Position numbers and translations under genes: made by a program. Shown here piece after piece: positions 19,510 through 28,227 of a DNA stretch of 64,000 nucleotides (positions are counted from its first letter, which is position 1; every line of letters begins with the position of its first letter). The notes under the pieces are model-generated. The model was not told where the DNA came from. It saw nothing but the letters and a program-made list of their open reading frames with translations, and did not search any database. Source of the stretch: Segatella albensis DSM 11370 = JCM 12258 (GTDB lineage Bacteria; Bacteroidota; Bacteroidia; Bacteroidales; Bacteroidaceae); contig NZ_AUFP01000002.1 of assembly GCF_000426565.1 (NCBI RefSeq), positions 62,001-126,000 on the forward strand, given 5' to 3'.

Positions 19510-20199
19510 TCATTTACGATGAACCTCCAACCCAGCCCCATTGCTACCTTGGTTGAACGGTATAAAGTAAGTCTTCTCACCCTTCAGTTCTGTAGCCATG
19601 GCAGCCTCATAGAGGTCGCAGCCGAAATAGGCAAGGATACGGTTATCGAAATGAAACAAAGGTTCCTTAGGGTTACGATCATGCTTCCATTGTTCTATCG
19701 AGTCGTTCACATCCTGTCCCGTGAACTGGTTTTTCAATTCTATGGCCACTATAGGAATACCGTTGAGCGAGAGCACCATATCGATAGAGTTTCTCACGTC
19801 CTTGCTATACACGAACTGGCGCGTACACTCCAAGATATTCTTATGATACTTCTCCATAAGTTCAGGGTTGAGCGAAGAGGCAGGAGCGAAATAGCAAAGT
19901 TGAATCTCAATGCCCCTATTCTTGATACCCTTACGAAGCGTATGAATAAGGCCATACTTCAAGATGTCGCCCTGCATCGTCTTGTAGAGTTCAGTTTTAG
20001 CATTAGATCCAAACACACGTTCAAACTTCTCCCAAGCCTTAGGCTGAGAGTCTTTGATAAAACGAATGAGAGTATCTAAGTCAATGGCCTTTTCCTTATC
20101 GTATGTTTTCTGAGAACCTTTCACGTACCCTCCTTCTGTGATAAGATACTGTTCTATATCGGCCTCAAAATTCTTTTCCTGTAAACCGCTGTGTGTCAT
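19510..20199 (-). pseudogene. hsdR: Truncated type I restriction subunit HsdR (N-terminal fragment)
   Basis: The 229-residue frame matches only the N-terminal nuclease region of type I restriction R subunits: the start around LQEKNFEADIE, and the PD-(D/E)xK-like stretch IDMVLSLNGIP...AIELKN with the Asp and ELK residues. Intact HsdR is roughly 1000 residues with helicase motifs; here the frame ends right after NQGSNGAG, before any helicase domain. No hsdM or hsdS is in the window. It is a remnant next to tRNA-His, probably without restriction activity. Confidence 0.85.
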
Positions 20200-20216
20200 A
20201 ATTCAAAACAATAAGT

Positions 20217-20466
20217 TTATTTTTCTATAATTTCCCATCTACCACCATAGTCGTGTCCGTCCCGTCGTATAAGCCCTTGTTCTTGAAGTTTCTTTATGTG
20301 TTTAGCAATACCACTACGAGCTTTACCCAGCCTTGCAGAAATCTCATCATAGGTTATTTCTGGATTATTTCTAATTAATTCTAAGATTTCCATAGCTACT
20401 TCTGAAATTTTTCTTGTTTGAACGGACTGAGAGGTGGACTAAGAGGCGGACTGAGAGGTGGACTGA
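20217..20466 (-). pseudogene. Frameshifted C-terminal fragment with winged helix (ATP/DNA-binding protein of RM loci)
   Basis: A 58-codon minus-strand frame (ATG at 20393, stop at 20217) encodes a complete winged helix-turn-helix (ITYDEISARLGKARSGIAKH). Upstream, 12-bp repeats encode a PPLS tandem in a different frame that stops at codon TAG 20 bases before that ATG, so a frameshift separates the parts. Schlafen/AlbA-type ATP-binding proteins found in type I RM loci can end in such a repeat plus winged helix. The fragment ends 17 bases before the hsdR start on the same strand. Confidence 0.65.
20424..20466. repeat. 12-bp tandem repeat, 3.6 copies
   Basis: Units of GGACTGAGAGGT with small changes. 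On the minus strand they encode a Pro-Pro-Leu-Ser repeat, and they mark the junction with the transposase remnant. Confidence 0.85.
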
Positions 20467-20617
20467 CTTCAAAACAATAACAGATGAAGACATATATATG
20501 GTACAAGAAAAGATTAACAACAGACCTAGAAAAAGGCTGAATTTTATATCTTCTATTGAGTTTATAATACGAAAATATTGGAAAAATAAAACAATTCTAA
20601 AGTTGTTGCGTTATTAA
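20465..20617 (+). mobile_element. IS30-family transposase remnant (C-terminus)
   Basis: The plus-strand frame from 20465 reads DFKTITDEDI then INNRPRKRLNF and a short tail to a stop at 20617. DFK...NNRPRKRL...SPIE is the characteristic C-terminal end of IS30-family transposases. Nothing of the DDE catalytic core is present upstream, where the repeat of the RM relic begins, so only the last ~50 codons survive. No inverted repeats were identified. Confidence 0.65.
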
Positions 20618-20676
20618 GTTGAATTCGCCCAAGTTTAATGAACTTTAAATTCCTTAATTTTCAATCTTAAGAAGAT

Positions 20677-21020
20677 GCTCATAATTCGCAAATTCTGAAT
20701 CCATGACGAGTTGATGACGAAAACTGGAATTATGAGCAAAATGCAAATTACTGATTATCAGCAAGTTAAAAAATCAACATCTATTCTATCATCAAAAGAT
20801 ACTGAAAATAGCGGCTTATTCAGTTAACTACATAAGGCTACAAACCTATTCGCACGAGCTTACGAAGTTAACTGCGTAAGCCGATGAAGTTAACTGCGTT
20901 CGAAGACGCAAGTTTTGAGCATGGATTTTCCATACTATCATGGGGGCAGAAGACTGCCCGTTTGCTCTAAAAGGAGCTATAAACAGACACCTTTTTCTTT
21001 TAACACTTGCACGATAAGGT
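20677..21020. repeat. Dispersed intergenic repeat, copy A
   Basis: This stretch resembles 51193-51545 over most of its length with scattered changes. Shared parts, in order: a hairpin (GCTCATAATT 20677-20686 with its complement 20728-20737), GACGAGTTGAT, and GGCTACAAACCTATTCGC, then AGTTAACT palindromes at 20822, 20866 and 20887 (spacing 44 and 21), and a CGATAAGGTTTAAA end. No reading frame is shared. It is non-coding and lies upstream of the periplasmic binding protein gene. Confidence 0.75.
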
Positions 21021-21060
21021 TTAAATAGTGTAAAAATTATCACATCAGGAAACTATTTTG

Positions 21061-21068
21061 TATCTTTG
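21061..21068 (+). promoter_or_regulatory. -7 element (TATCTTTG) of the BtuF-like/BtuC-like operon
   Basis: TATCTTTGC lies 17 bases before the ATG at 21086. No good -33 box is present. Confidence 0.55.
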
Positions 21069-21085
21069 CATAAAATTATCAAACT

Positions 21086-22357
21086 ATGAAGAGAATTGCT
21101 TTTATCGCACTTACTGCCATCTTCGCGATGACAATGAACTCATGTAAAAATAATCTGCAAAAGAAAGATTATCCTAAGGCTGACGTGACGGGGATCATGA
21201 GCAAGGATGCCTTGATCCAACCGAAATATGCTAAAGGGTTTACCGTGAAATATCAGAAGGATGGCGTGAGACTCGTCGACATTTTCGGTTCTGAAATGGA
21301 GATGAAAGGTATGGGGGGTATGAAGAAGCATCACGACAAAGGGATGAAGAAGGCTCATGGTGAACATTCCGGTAAGATGCACATGATGGGCGACAAAGAG
21401 CACATGATGGATGACCATAAGAGTGATTATCACTTTGCTCTGGTGCCACGAGGCGCCAAGGTTAATGTGCCTGCAGGATATACTCCTATAGAAATCCCTA
21501 TCAAGAGTACCATCTGTATGACACTATTGCAGCTCTCCAACTTCACCGCCCTCGATGCCCACGACTATGTGAAGGGTATCACCAGCACAAAGAATCTCTT
21601 TGACAAGGATATCCTGAAACGCGTGAAAGAGGGAGACATCGTGAAGATCGGACAAGAAGGTAATTTTGATACCGAGGTGGTGATGGCTGCCAACCCTGAC
21701 ATCATCTTCATCTCACCTTTTAAACGTGGCGGATATGAGACAATCAAGGAGACGGGAATCACACTGATACCACATCTGGGTTATAAGGAACTCTCTCCAT
21801 TAGGTCAGGCTGAATGGATCAAATTCGTCAGTATGTTCATCGGTAAGGAGAAGGAGGCCAACAAGATCTTCGCTGGCATCGAAAAGCGATATCAGGCAGC
21901 GAAGGCCTTGGCACTGAAGGTGAAGAACAGACCGGTGGTGTTCAGCGGTGAAATACATGGTGGCAACTGGTTTGCCGTGGGTGGTAAGAACTATCTTGCT
22001 CAGATGTTCCGCGACGCCGGTGCCGAATATGTGCTGAAGAATGATCACCACACCGGAGGCGTCCCTATGGACTTTGAATCTCTATATGCTCAGGCAGCAC
22101 AGGCTGACTACTGGAGGATTCTGAACAGTTATCCGGGCAATTTCTCGTATGATGCACTAAAGGCCAGTGACCCAAGGAATGCTGACTTCAAGGCTTTCAA
22201 AGAGAAGCATGTCATCTATTGCAACATGAAGCAGACTCCTTATTATGAGTTGTCACCGGTACAACCGGATATCTTATTAAAAGACTTTATCGCTATCTTC
22301 CATCCGGAGTTGATGCCGAAAGACTATAAACCAACTTATTATACCCTACTGAAATGA
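21086..22357 (+). CDS. BtuF/FepB-type substrate-binding lipoprotein with His/Met-rich insert
   Basis: A lipoprotein signal ends in MNSC (Cys20). The rest is a class III periplasmic binding protein with the usual VVMAANPDIIF and GEIHGGNWFAVGG regions. Residues 71-116 are an unusual insertion holding 8 histidines and 10 methionines, in a place where relatives have a short loop. Such sequences bind soft or borderline metals. The permease overlaps by 4 bases, and convergent corrinoid-synthesis genes suggest a cobalamin, cobalt or metal-chelate ligand, but heme or siderophore is not excluded. Confidence 0.8.
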   Translation: MKRIAFIALTAIFAMTMNSCKNNLQKKDYPKADVTGIMSKDALIQPKYAKGFTVKYQKDGVRLVDIFGSEMEMKGMGGMKKHHDKGMKKAHGEHSGKMHMMGDKEHMMDDHKSDYHFALVPRGAKVNVPAGYTPIEIPIKSTICMTLLQLSNFTALDAHDYVKGITSTKNLFDKDILKRVKEGDIVKIGQEGNFDTEVVMAANPDIIFISPFKRGGYETIKETGITLIPHLGYKELSPLGQAEWIKFVSMFIGKEKEANKIFAGIEKRYQAAKALALKVKNRPVVFSGEIHGGNWFAVGGKNYLAQMFRDAGAEYVLKNDHHTGGVPMDFESLYAQAAQADYWRILNSYPGNFSYDALKASDPRNADFKAFKEKHVIYCNMKQTPYYELSPVQPDILLKDFIAIFHPELMPKDYKPTYYTLLK

Positions 22358-23391
22358 TGCGGAGAACTGCCCCTTTGATGACCCTACTCCTTGTGGCCAT
22401 CGCCTTGTTGTTTGTCATCAACTTGGCTATTGGCTCTATCGACATCCCTATGAAGGATGTCGTAGCTATCCTTTTGGGCAACGATGAGACATCAGAGATC
22501 TGGCAGAACATCATCTTAAAGTCAAGAGTTCCACAGGCCCTCACGGCAACTATGGCGGGAGCAGGACTGGCTATCAGTGGTCTGCAGATGCAGACGGTAT
22601 TCCACAATCCACTGGCTGGTCCTTCGGTATTGGGAGTGAGCAGTGGTGCCAGTTTGGGCGTTGCCTTTGTCGTCCTACTCTCCGGAGCTATAGGAAATGT
22701 GGCTCTGAGCCGACTGGGATATCTCGGTGACACAGCCTTATCCATCGCTGCCATCATCGGTTCACTCTCCGTGATGGGGCTCATCGTATGGATATCGCAA
22801 CGTGTAAAGGGTAATGTCACACTGTTGATCATCGGTGTGATGATCGGTTATCTAGCCTCAGCGATCATCGGTATACTGAAGTTCTTTAGTCCTGAGGAAG
22901 ATGTAAAGGCTTTCGTCGTCTGGGGACTGGGCAGTTTCTCACGTGTATCGGGCGACCAGATGGTACTTTTCGTGGTCATCATGGCGATACTGATACCGCT
23001 CTCGATGTTACTCATCAAGACGCTCAACCTGATGCTGCTCGGTGATGAATACGCGAAGAACCTCGGTCTGAACATCAACCGTGCCCGCACGCTGATCATA
23101 CTGAGTGCCGGTATCCTCATCGCTATCGTCACCGCCTATTGTGGACCGATCATGTTCATCGGTTTGGCGGTACCTCACCTCTGTCGCGCTGTATTCCGCA
23201 GTTCCAACCATCGTATCTTGATGCCGGGAACCATGCTCATGGGGGCAGCACTGGCCTTGGTATGCAACCTACTGGCGAGGATGCCGGGATTCGAGGGTGT
23301 GCTACCGGTAAACTCGGTAACGGCTCTCATCGGAGCGCCTGTCATCGCTGTTGTATTATTCAGAAGAAGAAATCGTGAATTTCATGAGTGA
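22354..23391 (+). CDS. FecCD/BtuC-family ABC transporter permease
   Basis: 345 residues with about ten membrane segments. Family motifs include GLQMQTVFHNPLAGPSVLG and, near the C-terminus, FIGLAVPHLCR, the coupling-helix region contacting the ATPase. It starts at an ATGA overlap with the binding protein, so both form one transport system. No BtuD/FecE-type ATPase gene follows; the next gene is convergent, with a 10-base overlap at the 3' end. Confidence 0.88.
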   Translation: MMRRTAPLMTLLLVAIALLFVINLAIGSIDIPMKDVVAILLGNDETSEIWQNIILKSRVPQALTATMAGAGLAISGLQMQTVFHNPLAGPSVLGVSSGASLGVAFVVLLSGAIGNVALSRLGYLGDTALSIAAIIGSLSVMGLIVWISQRVKGNVTLLIIGVMIGYLASAIIGILKFFSPEEDVKAFVVWGLGSFSRVSGDQMVLFVVIMAILIPLSMLLIKTLNLMLLGDEYAKNLGLNINRARTLIILSAGILIAIVTAYCGPIMFIGLAVPHLCRAVFRSSNHRILMPGTMLMGAALALVCNLLARMPGFEGVLPVNSVTALIGAPVIAVVLFRRRNREFHE

Positions 23392-25202
23392 TAGATGTTG
23401 CCGTCTTCATCAATCAACAATATGGTCAGTTGACCATGCGGTAACAGGGATTCACAATGGGAGGCACAATACTTGATGACGACTTCGGCAAATCGCTGAA
23501 GTTGACTCTCAGGGACGATCTTCCACAATTCACGAGCTAAGGTGATGTGTTCTGCCTTACGGATGACTGTATCATCGCATTGAGCTTCCCGAAGCATATC
23601 CAGAATAAAACTTTTATCCATCACGGATTTCTTGCTGTGGGTATCCAAATTTCCTGCCGCCAACTTTACCGCCTTTCCAAGCATCACACCCAATGTTACC
23701 TGAGGAAAATGCAGTTCTGAGGCCATCCGGATGGTATCACCGATATAGTTGCCATACTCCACGAAAACTTGTGAAGGCAATGCGGGATAATAGACCTTGA
23801 CGAATCGCTCACTCTTGGCACCGGAATTGATGACCACCCGATCGCATCCCGAAGCCTTAGCCACCTGCATACACTTCTTGATGGAATCTAAGAACCCAGC
23901 CTTGGAGAAAGGTTTGATGATGCCAGAAACTCCTACCACGGAGATGCCACCAACAATGCCCAGACGGGGATTGAACGTGCGACGGGCTATCTCTTCGCCT
24001 TGTGGAATGGAGATCGTCACCACAAGATGGGCATCGGGGAAATGAGCAAGAATATTATCACGGATCATCTCACGAGGTACTCGATTGATAGCAGACTCGC
24101 CGACGGGAGAGTCGAAACCGGGAAGTGTTATGGTTCCTACACCCTTACCGCCCTTGATGATGATGTTTTCATGTTGTTCTCCACGGGTTTGGATCACCGA
24201 TGCCTGTATCTCCAGTCCATTCGTTACATCCGGGTCGTCACCACTATCCTTGATGACCGATGCCCCATCATTATGATAAAGGACATCAACGGGAATGGTC
24301 TCCTCATTAGGGAGGATGACGGGCACACTTGTAGGGCATTCGTCTTTCAACAAACGAAAACAGGCTGCCAATGCTGCTGCCGTAGCACATGTACCAGTGG
24401 TAAGTCCACTATGCAATGGATAAAACTCCGGAAGTACATGTTCTACCATTCTTCGCAGTCCATGCTCTCCATTTACGGTCAGGAAGCCTTCGGGCATGAC
24501 GGGACGTTTGATGGCCATCACACGGATGCCAAGAGATAAAGCTGCACGGGTCTTATCTTCAAAGCCTCCACTCTCACCGCTCTCCTTGACGAGGACGACA
24601 TCGGGATGCAGACGTTCAAAGAGGGCCATATCGTCTTCCGTCGTCGAACGCTCCGCATCACTTGGAGAGGGATAGTAGCAAAGTTCTTCATCGCATGCTC
24701 CCTGCTCATAAGCCAAAGCCATACTACTTTGCCGAGGAAGTATCCTAAACCACAGTCGGATGCCCCGCTGCTTCAAAGGTTGCAACCGAGATATCGACTG
24801 CACCCCACAGGTTGAAAGTACACGTTTTACGGTTTTGTTTTTGTCGGTCAACATACGGATTGCCTCATCGTAATCGGCAACCCACAGGATAGCAGGATTA
24901 CGAGGAGGATAGATTCGCTCATAGCGGATGACTGGAAGATGAAGTTGACGAGATACACGTGCTATCGTATGATGCAGATGCGCGGCAAAAGGATGGGCAG
25001 CATCAATGATGAGGCGGATGGAATGTGACCGACAGAAGGCGATCATGTCGTTCTCGGGCATAGCTCCACAGAGCGGAATACCATGCAGCAAGGCGATATC
25101 CTGTTCACCTTGTTTGGTAGAATAGAAGAAGGGATTACCCGCTTCTTCCAGTTCCGCTACCGTCTTACGACCTTCTGTCGTTCCTCCAAATACGAGTATC
25201 AT
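23382..25202 (-). CDS. CbiJ-CbiD fusion: precorrin-6A reductase and cobalt-precorrin-5B C1-methyltransferase
   Basis: Residues 1-245 are a CobK/CbiJ reductase (opening VFGGTTEGR; AAHPFAAHLH near 70). Residues about 257-606 are CbiD, recognised by SGLTTGTCATAAALAA and the late VTLGVMLGKAVKLAAGN. CbiD methylates C1 in the anaerobic corrin pathway and CbiJ reduces precorrin-6A, so one polypeptide covers two consecutive ring-modification stages. It is the last gene of the riboswitch-led operon and overlaps the gene upstream by 4 bases. Confidence 0.9.
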   Translation of the reverse strand: MILVFGGTTEGRKTVAELEEAGNPFFYSTKQGEQDIALLHGIPLCGAMPENDMIAFCRSHSIRLIIDAAHPFAAHLHHTIARVSRQLHLPVIRYERIYPPRNPAILWVADYDEAIRMLTDKNKTVKRVLSTCGVQSISRLQPLKQRGIRLWFRILPRQSSMALAYEQGACDEELCYYPSPSDAERSTTEDDMALFERLHPDVVLVKESGESGGFEDKTRAALSLGIRVMAIKRPVMPEGFLTVNGEHGLRRMVEHVLPEFYPLHSGLTTGTCATAAALAACFRLLKDECPTSVPVILPNEETIPVDVLYHNDGASVIKDSGDDPDVTNGLEIQASVIQTRGEQHENIIIKGGKGVGTITLPGFDSPVGESAINRVPREMIRDNILAHFPDAHLVVTISIPQGEEIARRTFNPRLGIVGGISVVGVSGIIKPFSKAGFLDSIKKCMQVAKASGCDRVVINSGAKSERFVKVYYPALPSQVFVEYGNYIGDTIRMASELHFPQVTLGVMLGKAVKLAAGNLDTHSKKSVMDKSFILDMLREAQCDDTVIRKAEHITLARELWKIVPESQLQRFAEVVIKYCASHCESLLPHGQLTILLIDEDGNIYHS

Positions 25203-26962
25203 TTGCCCTGACGGAATAGATGCGTGAAATGTCTATCGTAGAGTTTTGACTCATGACTTCTGTTATCTATCGCCTCACCAACGACAAGCATCGTGGTCAG
25301 GGTAAGATGATGATCTTTCACAATCTTAGCCAGGTCTTTGAGTTGACCGCGATAGATGCGTTGGTCGTCCCAAGTGAGATGATAGCAAGCTGCAACGGGA
25401 GTATCTTCGGGATATTCCATGAGTAACTCCTTTTGCACCTTGTCGACGATTGCTGCACTCAGGAAGATGCACATCGTACTCTGACTGCGTGCCAACAGGT
25501 GCAACTTCTCACGCTCAGGCATCGGTGTACGCCCTTCGCCTCGTGTCAGAATGATGGTCTGCACACGTTCCGGAATGGTAAACTGGGAACGCAGTTCGGC
25601 GGCAGCTGCCAGAAACGATGATATTCCCGGAGTGATATGATAGTGCATATTGTGCTGGTCGAAATAGGCCATCTGCTCCTGTATAGCACCGAAGATGCAA
25701 GGGTCACCAGTATGCAATCGTACGATATATTTGCCTTGATCGTAGAAGGTCTTCATCAACTGGCATTGCTCTTGCAAATTCATGTCGGCAGAGGAACGGA
25801 CGGTAGCACCGGCCTTGGCACAATCCGTAAGTTCACGAGGCACCAGACTACCGGCATACAAGATCAGGTCGGCATGTTCGAGCATCCTGCGCCCACGTAC
25901 TGATACGAGGTCGGGATCTCCGGGACCTGCTCCGACTATCTCGATATGTCCCTGACGAACGGCATCAACATCGAGAGCGGCTGCCAATGTCCACTTTTCT
26001 CCTTTCTGCTTAGACATCAGTAGACGACCATACCGGGAAGAGAGAAGGGCGGATGCTTCACAGACACTCGCTGTAGACATATATTTTTCGACAGTGGCAC
26101 TGGGATTAGGAACTTCCACATCCTTGAGTTGGGCTGCATCGTAGAAATGTACGGTCTCACCTTGTGCCTGTAAAATCTTGACCACAGGTTCGTCTTTCTT
26201 CTCACGAATTGTGGAATAGTCAGCGACAGCCTCCGGAAGGATCTGATGATCAGTCATCGATGCCGTCATCTCCCTCAGAATCGTATCAACAGGTTGGGCT
26301 TGATGCGCCAGTCCTATACCGAGGTGAACGCATCGTGGGATATATTGCAGACAGGGTATTGTAATGTTATGGAGTTGGAAAGGAGACACCGCCAGCAACA
26401 ACTCATAATCTTGTTGCGGGATGTCATCAAGATGATAGAACACCTTTACATGATCGGGAAGGTTAGCTTCCATCCAGTCTGTTCCCTTATCACAAATATC
26501 AAGTAATAAGGCCGTCGGTCTGCGGTTCGTAAAGCGTGCAATCTGCTGATTCATCCGTTCATTCTCCACTGTCCATCCAAATCGTCCGGCAAGCATATCG
26601 AGAGCCCATAATCCCATGCGGTCACTCTGTGTGGTGACAACGGGCATAGCTCCCAATAATCCAGCAATTCTATGGGTGAGTTCGTTGGCCCCACCAATAT
26701 GTCCCGACAAGACTGAAACGACCATCTCGCCCAAACTATCGACACAGACTACTGCCGGGTCGGTATGTTTATCTCGAAGATAAGGTGCAATGCTACGCAC
26801 ACAAATGCCCATGGCACCGATAAAGACAAAGGCATCATGAGTGTTCCAATGTTCCGGTGTCATACCTTCATGCAAACTAAAAGGATGGGCATGCAACTCT
26901 TCTATCAATCGTTGGGCTACAGGATGTCCTGTCTTCGAAATCTGTATAACAGCAATCTTCAT
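25199..26962 (-). CDS. CbiG-CbiF fusion: cobalt-precorrin-5A hydrolase and precorrin-4 C11-methyltransferase
   Basis: Residues 1-~330 are CbiG (GAMGICVRSIAPYLRDK and VSVLSGHIGGAN, then the C-terminal CbiG segment with HLGIGLAHQ). Residues ~335-587 are a CobM/CbiF SAM methyltransferase (VGAGPGDPDLVSVRG; HTGDPCIFGAI). CbiF methylates C11 and CbiG opens the delta-lactone and releases the two-carbon fragment. CbiG marks the anaerobic, early-cobalt pathway. Confidence 0.92.
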   Translation of the reverse strand: MKIAVIQISKTGHPVAQRLIEELHAHPFSLHEGMTPEHWNTHDAFVFIGAMGICVRSIAPYLRDKHTDPAVVCVDSLGEMVVSVLSGHIGGANELTHRIAGLLGAMPVVTTQSDRMGLWALDMLAGRFGWTVENERMNQQIARFTNRRPTALLLDICDKGTDWMEANLPDHVKVFYHLDDIPQQDYELLLAVSPFQLHNITIPCLQYIPRCVHLGIGLAHQAQPVDTILREMTASMTDHQILPEAVADYSTIREKKDEPVVKILQAQGETVHFYDAAQLKDVEVPNPSATVEKYMSTASVCEASALLSSRYGRLLMSKQKGEKWTLAAALDVDAVRQGHIEIVGAGPGDPDLVSVRGRRMLEHADLILYAGSLVPRELTDCAKAGATVRSSADMNLQEQCQLMKTFYDQGKYIVRLHTGDPCIFGAIQEQMAYFDQHNMHYHITPGISSFLAAAAELRSQFTIPERVQTIILTRGEGRTPMPEREKLHLLARSQSTMCIFLSAAIVDKVQKELLMEYPEDTPVAACYHLTWDDQRIYRGQLKDLAKIVKDHHLTLTTMLVVGEAIDNRSHESKLYDRHFTHLFRQGK

Positions 26963-26982
26963 TATATCGTATGGTCTTTACT

Positions 26983-28197
26983 TTACAACTCCTGTTTTAT
27001 CGCTTTTAGTATAATGATAGGGTTAAATTCATCTAATTGGATACGTTCGGCAGATTGCAATGTCATACCGAGTTCTGTGGCTGTGGTTTCGAATATCGCC
27101 CTACTATCTACGGGAACAACCTGAGAGATGACGGCATTCATCACGATGCATCCTCCGGGACGAAGATACTTATAGATACGATGTATCATATCGCGAAGAT
27201 GTCCCCCATGACCGCCGATGAAGACGGCATCCGGAGCTTTCAGCACAGAGAGGTCTTCTTGCATGAAGTCGCCGATATGTACTTCTATTCCCGGTGCTCC
27301 GAAGCGATGACAGTTCTCCTGCATGAGTGCCCTGCCCTCTTGACGGATCTCAAAAGATGTGATATGAAGGTGCGGAAACTGTAGGCGCGCTTCTACTGAT
27401 ACGGAACCGGTGCAGAAGCCGATATCCCACATCTCATGACGCTGATACAGATCCAGTGCCTGAAGGGACAACAAGCGAATAGGCATCTTGGTAATCATCT
27501 TGCTACGCCCGTCCAGAAGCATAAACTCGTGATCGGGAATGCCCAACCTGCGCGGTGGTAATGGGGATGATGCCTGCAAAATCAAACAGTTGGGATATTC
27601 TGAGGTATCATGTGCGGCCTCCGACAGGGAGATTGTACGCACCTTTTCCTTCTCTCTATTGCCCAGATGCTCGCCTATCGTCATCTGATACTGTGTATAT
27701 CCGTATTCTATCATCCGTTGAGCAATAGCTGACGGCGAATGTTGACGGTCGGTAAGTAGACCGATCTTGTCTGCACGCTCTATCAAAGCTCTGTCAAATT
27801 CAGGCCAGTCGCGCCCTGTGAGCGATACGATGCGCATATCATGATAAGGTATCACCATGCGATGCGCTAAGGTCTGAAGGGAGTTGAACCAGGGATAGAC
27901 GATGATCTCGGCATCCGGCATCTTGCGACGGATGGTATTGGCAAAACCAAAGAACAGGGGATCACCGGAGGCAAAGACGACGATAGGTGACTCTACAGCG
28001 GAATATTGTCGGAAAACATCATCCAAGGGTACGGTGATGTCTATCCATTGCGCATCAACGGGCAATTGCTCACTCACCAGTTCATGGTGACGTCTACCAC
28101 CCGAGAAGATACGTGCGGTAGACAAGAGTTCTTCTACTTCTTTCGCAAAATGGAAATCAGGAGAATCGGGAATACCTATTACAAAAAACTTTTTCAT
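26983..28197 (-). CDS. CbiE-CbiT bifunctional precorrin-6Y methyltransferase/decarboxylase
   Basis: Residues 1-~215 are the CbiE SAM methyltransferase (C5) with FASGDPLFFG. Residues ~230-404 are the CbiT Rossmann-fold domain with GFCTGSVSVEA, which methylates C15 and decarboxylates the C12 acetate. The order equals CobL, a common natural fusion. It is 20 bases upstream of CbiG-CbiF in the operon. Confidence 0.92.
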   Translation of the reverse strand: MKKFFVIGIPDSPDFHFAKEVEELLSTARIFSGGRRHHELVSEQLPVDAQWIDITVPLDDVFRQYSAVESPIVVFASGDPLFFGFANTIRRKMPDAEIIVYPWFNSLQTLAHRMVIPYHDMRIVSLTGRDWPEFDRALIERADKIGLLTDRQHSPSAIAQRMIEYGYTQYQMTIGEHLGNREKEKVRTISLSEAAHDTSEYPNCLILQASSPLPPRRLGIPDHEFMLLDGRSKMITKMPIRLLSLQALDLYQRHEMWDIGFCTGSVSVEARLQFPHLHITSFEIRQEGRALMQENCHRFGAPGIEVHIGDFMQEDLSVLKAPDAVFIGGHGGHLRDMIHRIYKYLRPGGCIVMNAVISQVVPVDSRAIFETTATELGMTLQSAERIQLDEFNPIIILKAIKQEL

Positions 28198-28227
28198 AGG
28201 TCTATGATTTATTCTTTTATTCTGCTA

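Noticed and set aside
19363..20079. Long plus-strand open frame overlapping tRNA-His and the hsdR fragment
   Set aside because: It begins inside the tRNA, has no recognisable protein features, and the minus-strand frame matches HsdR.
20424..20466. Possible CRISPR array
   Set aside because: The units are 12 bp in direct tandem without spacers and no cas genes are present; they encode a PPLS repeat.
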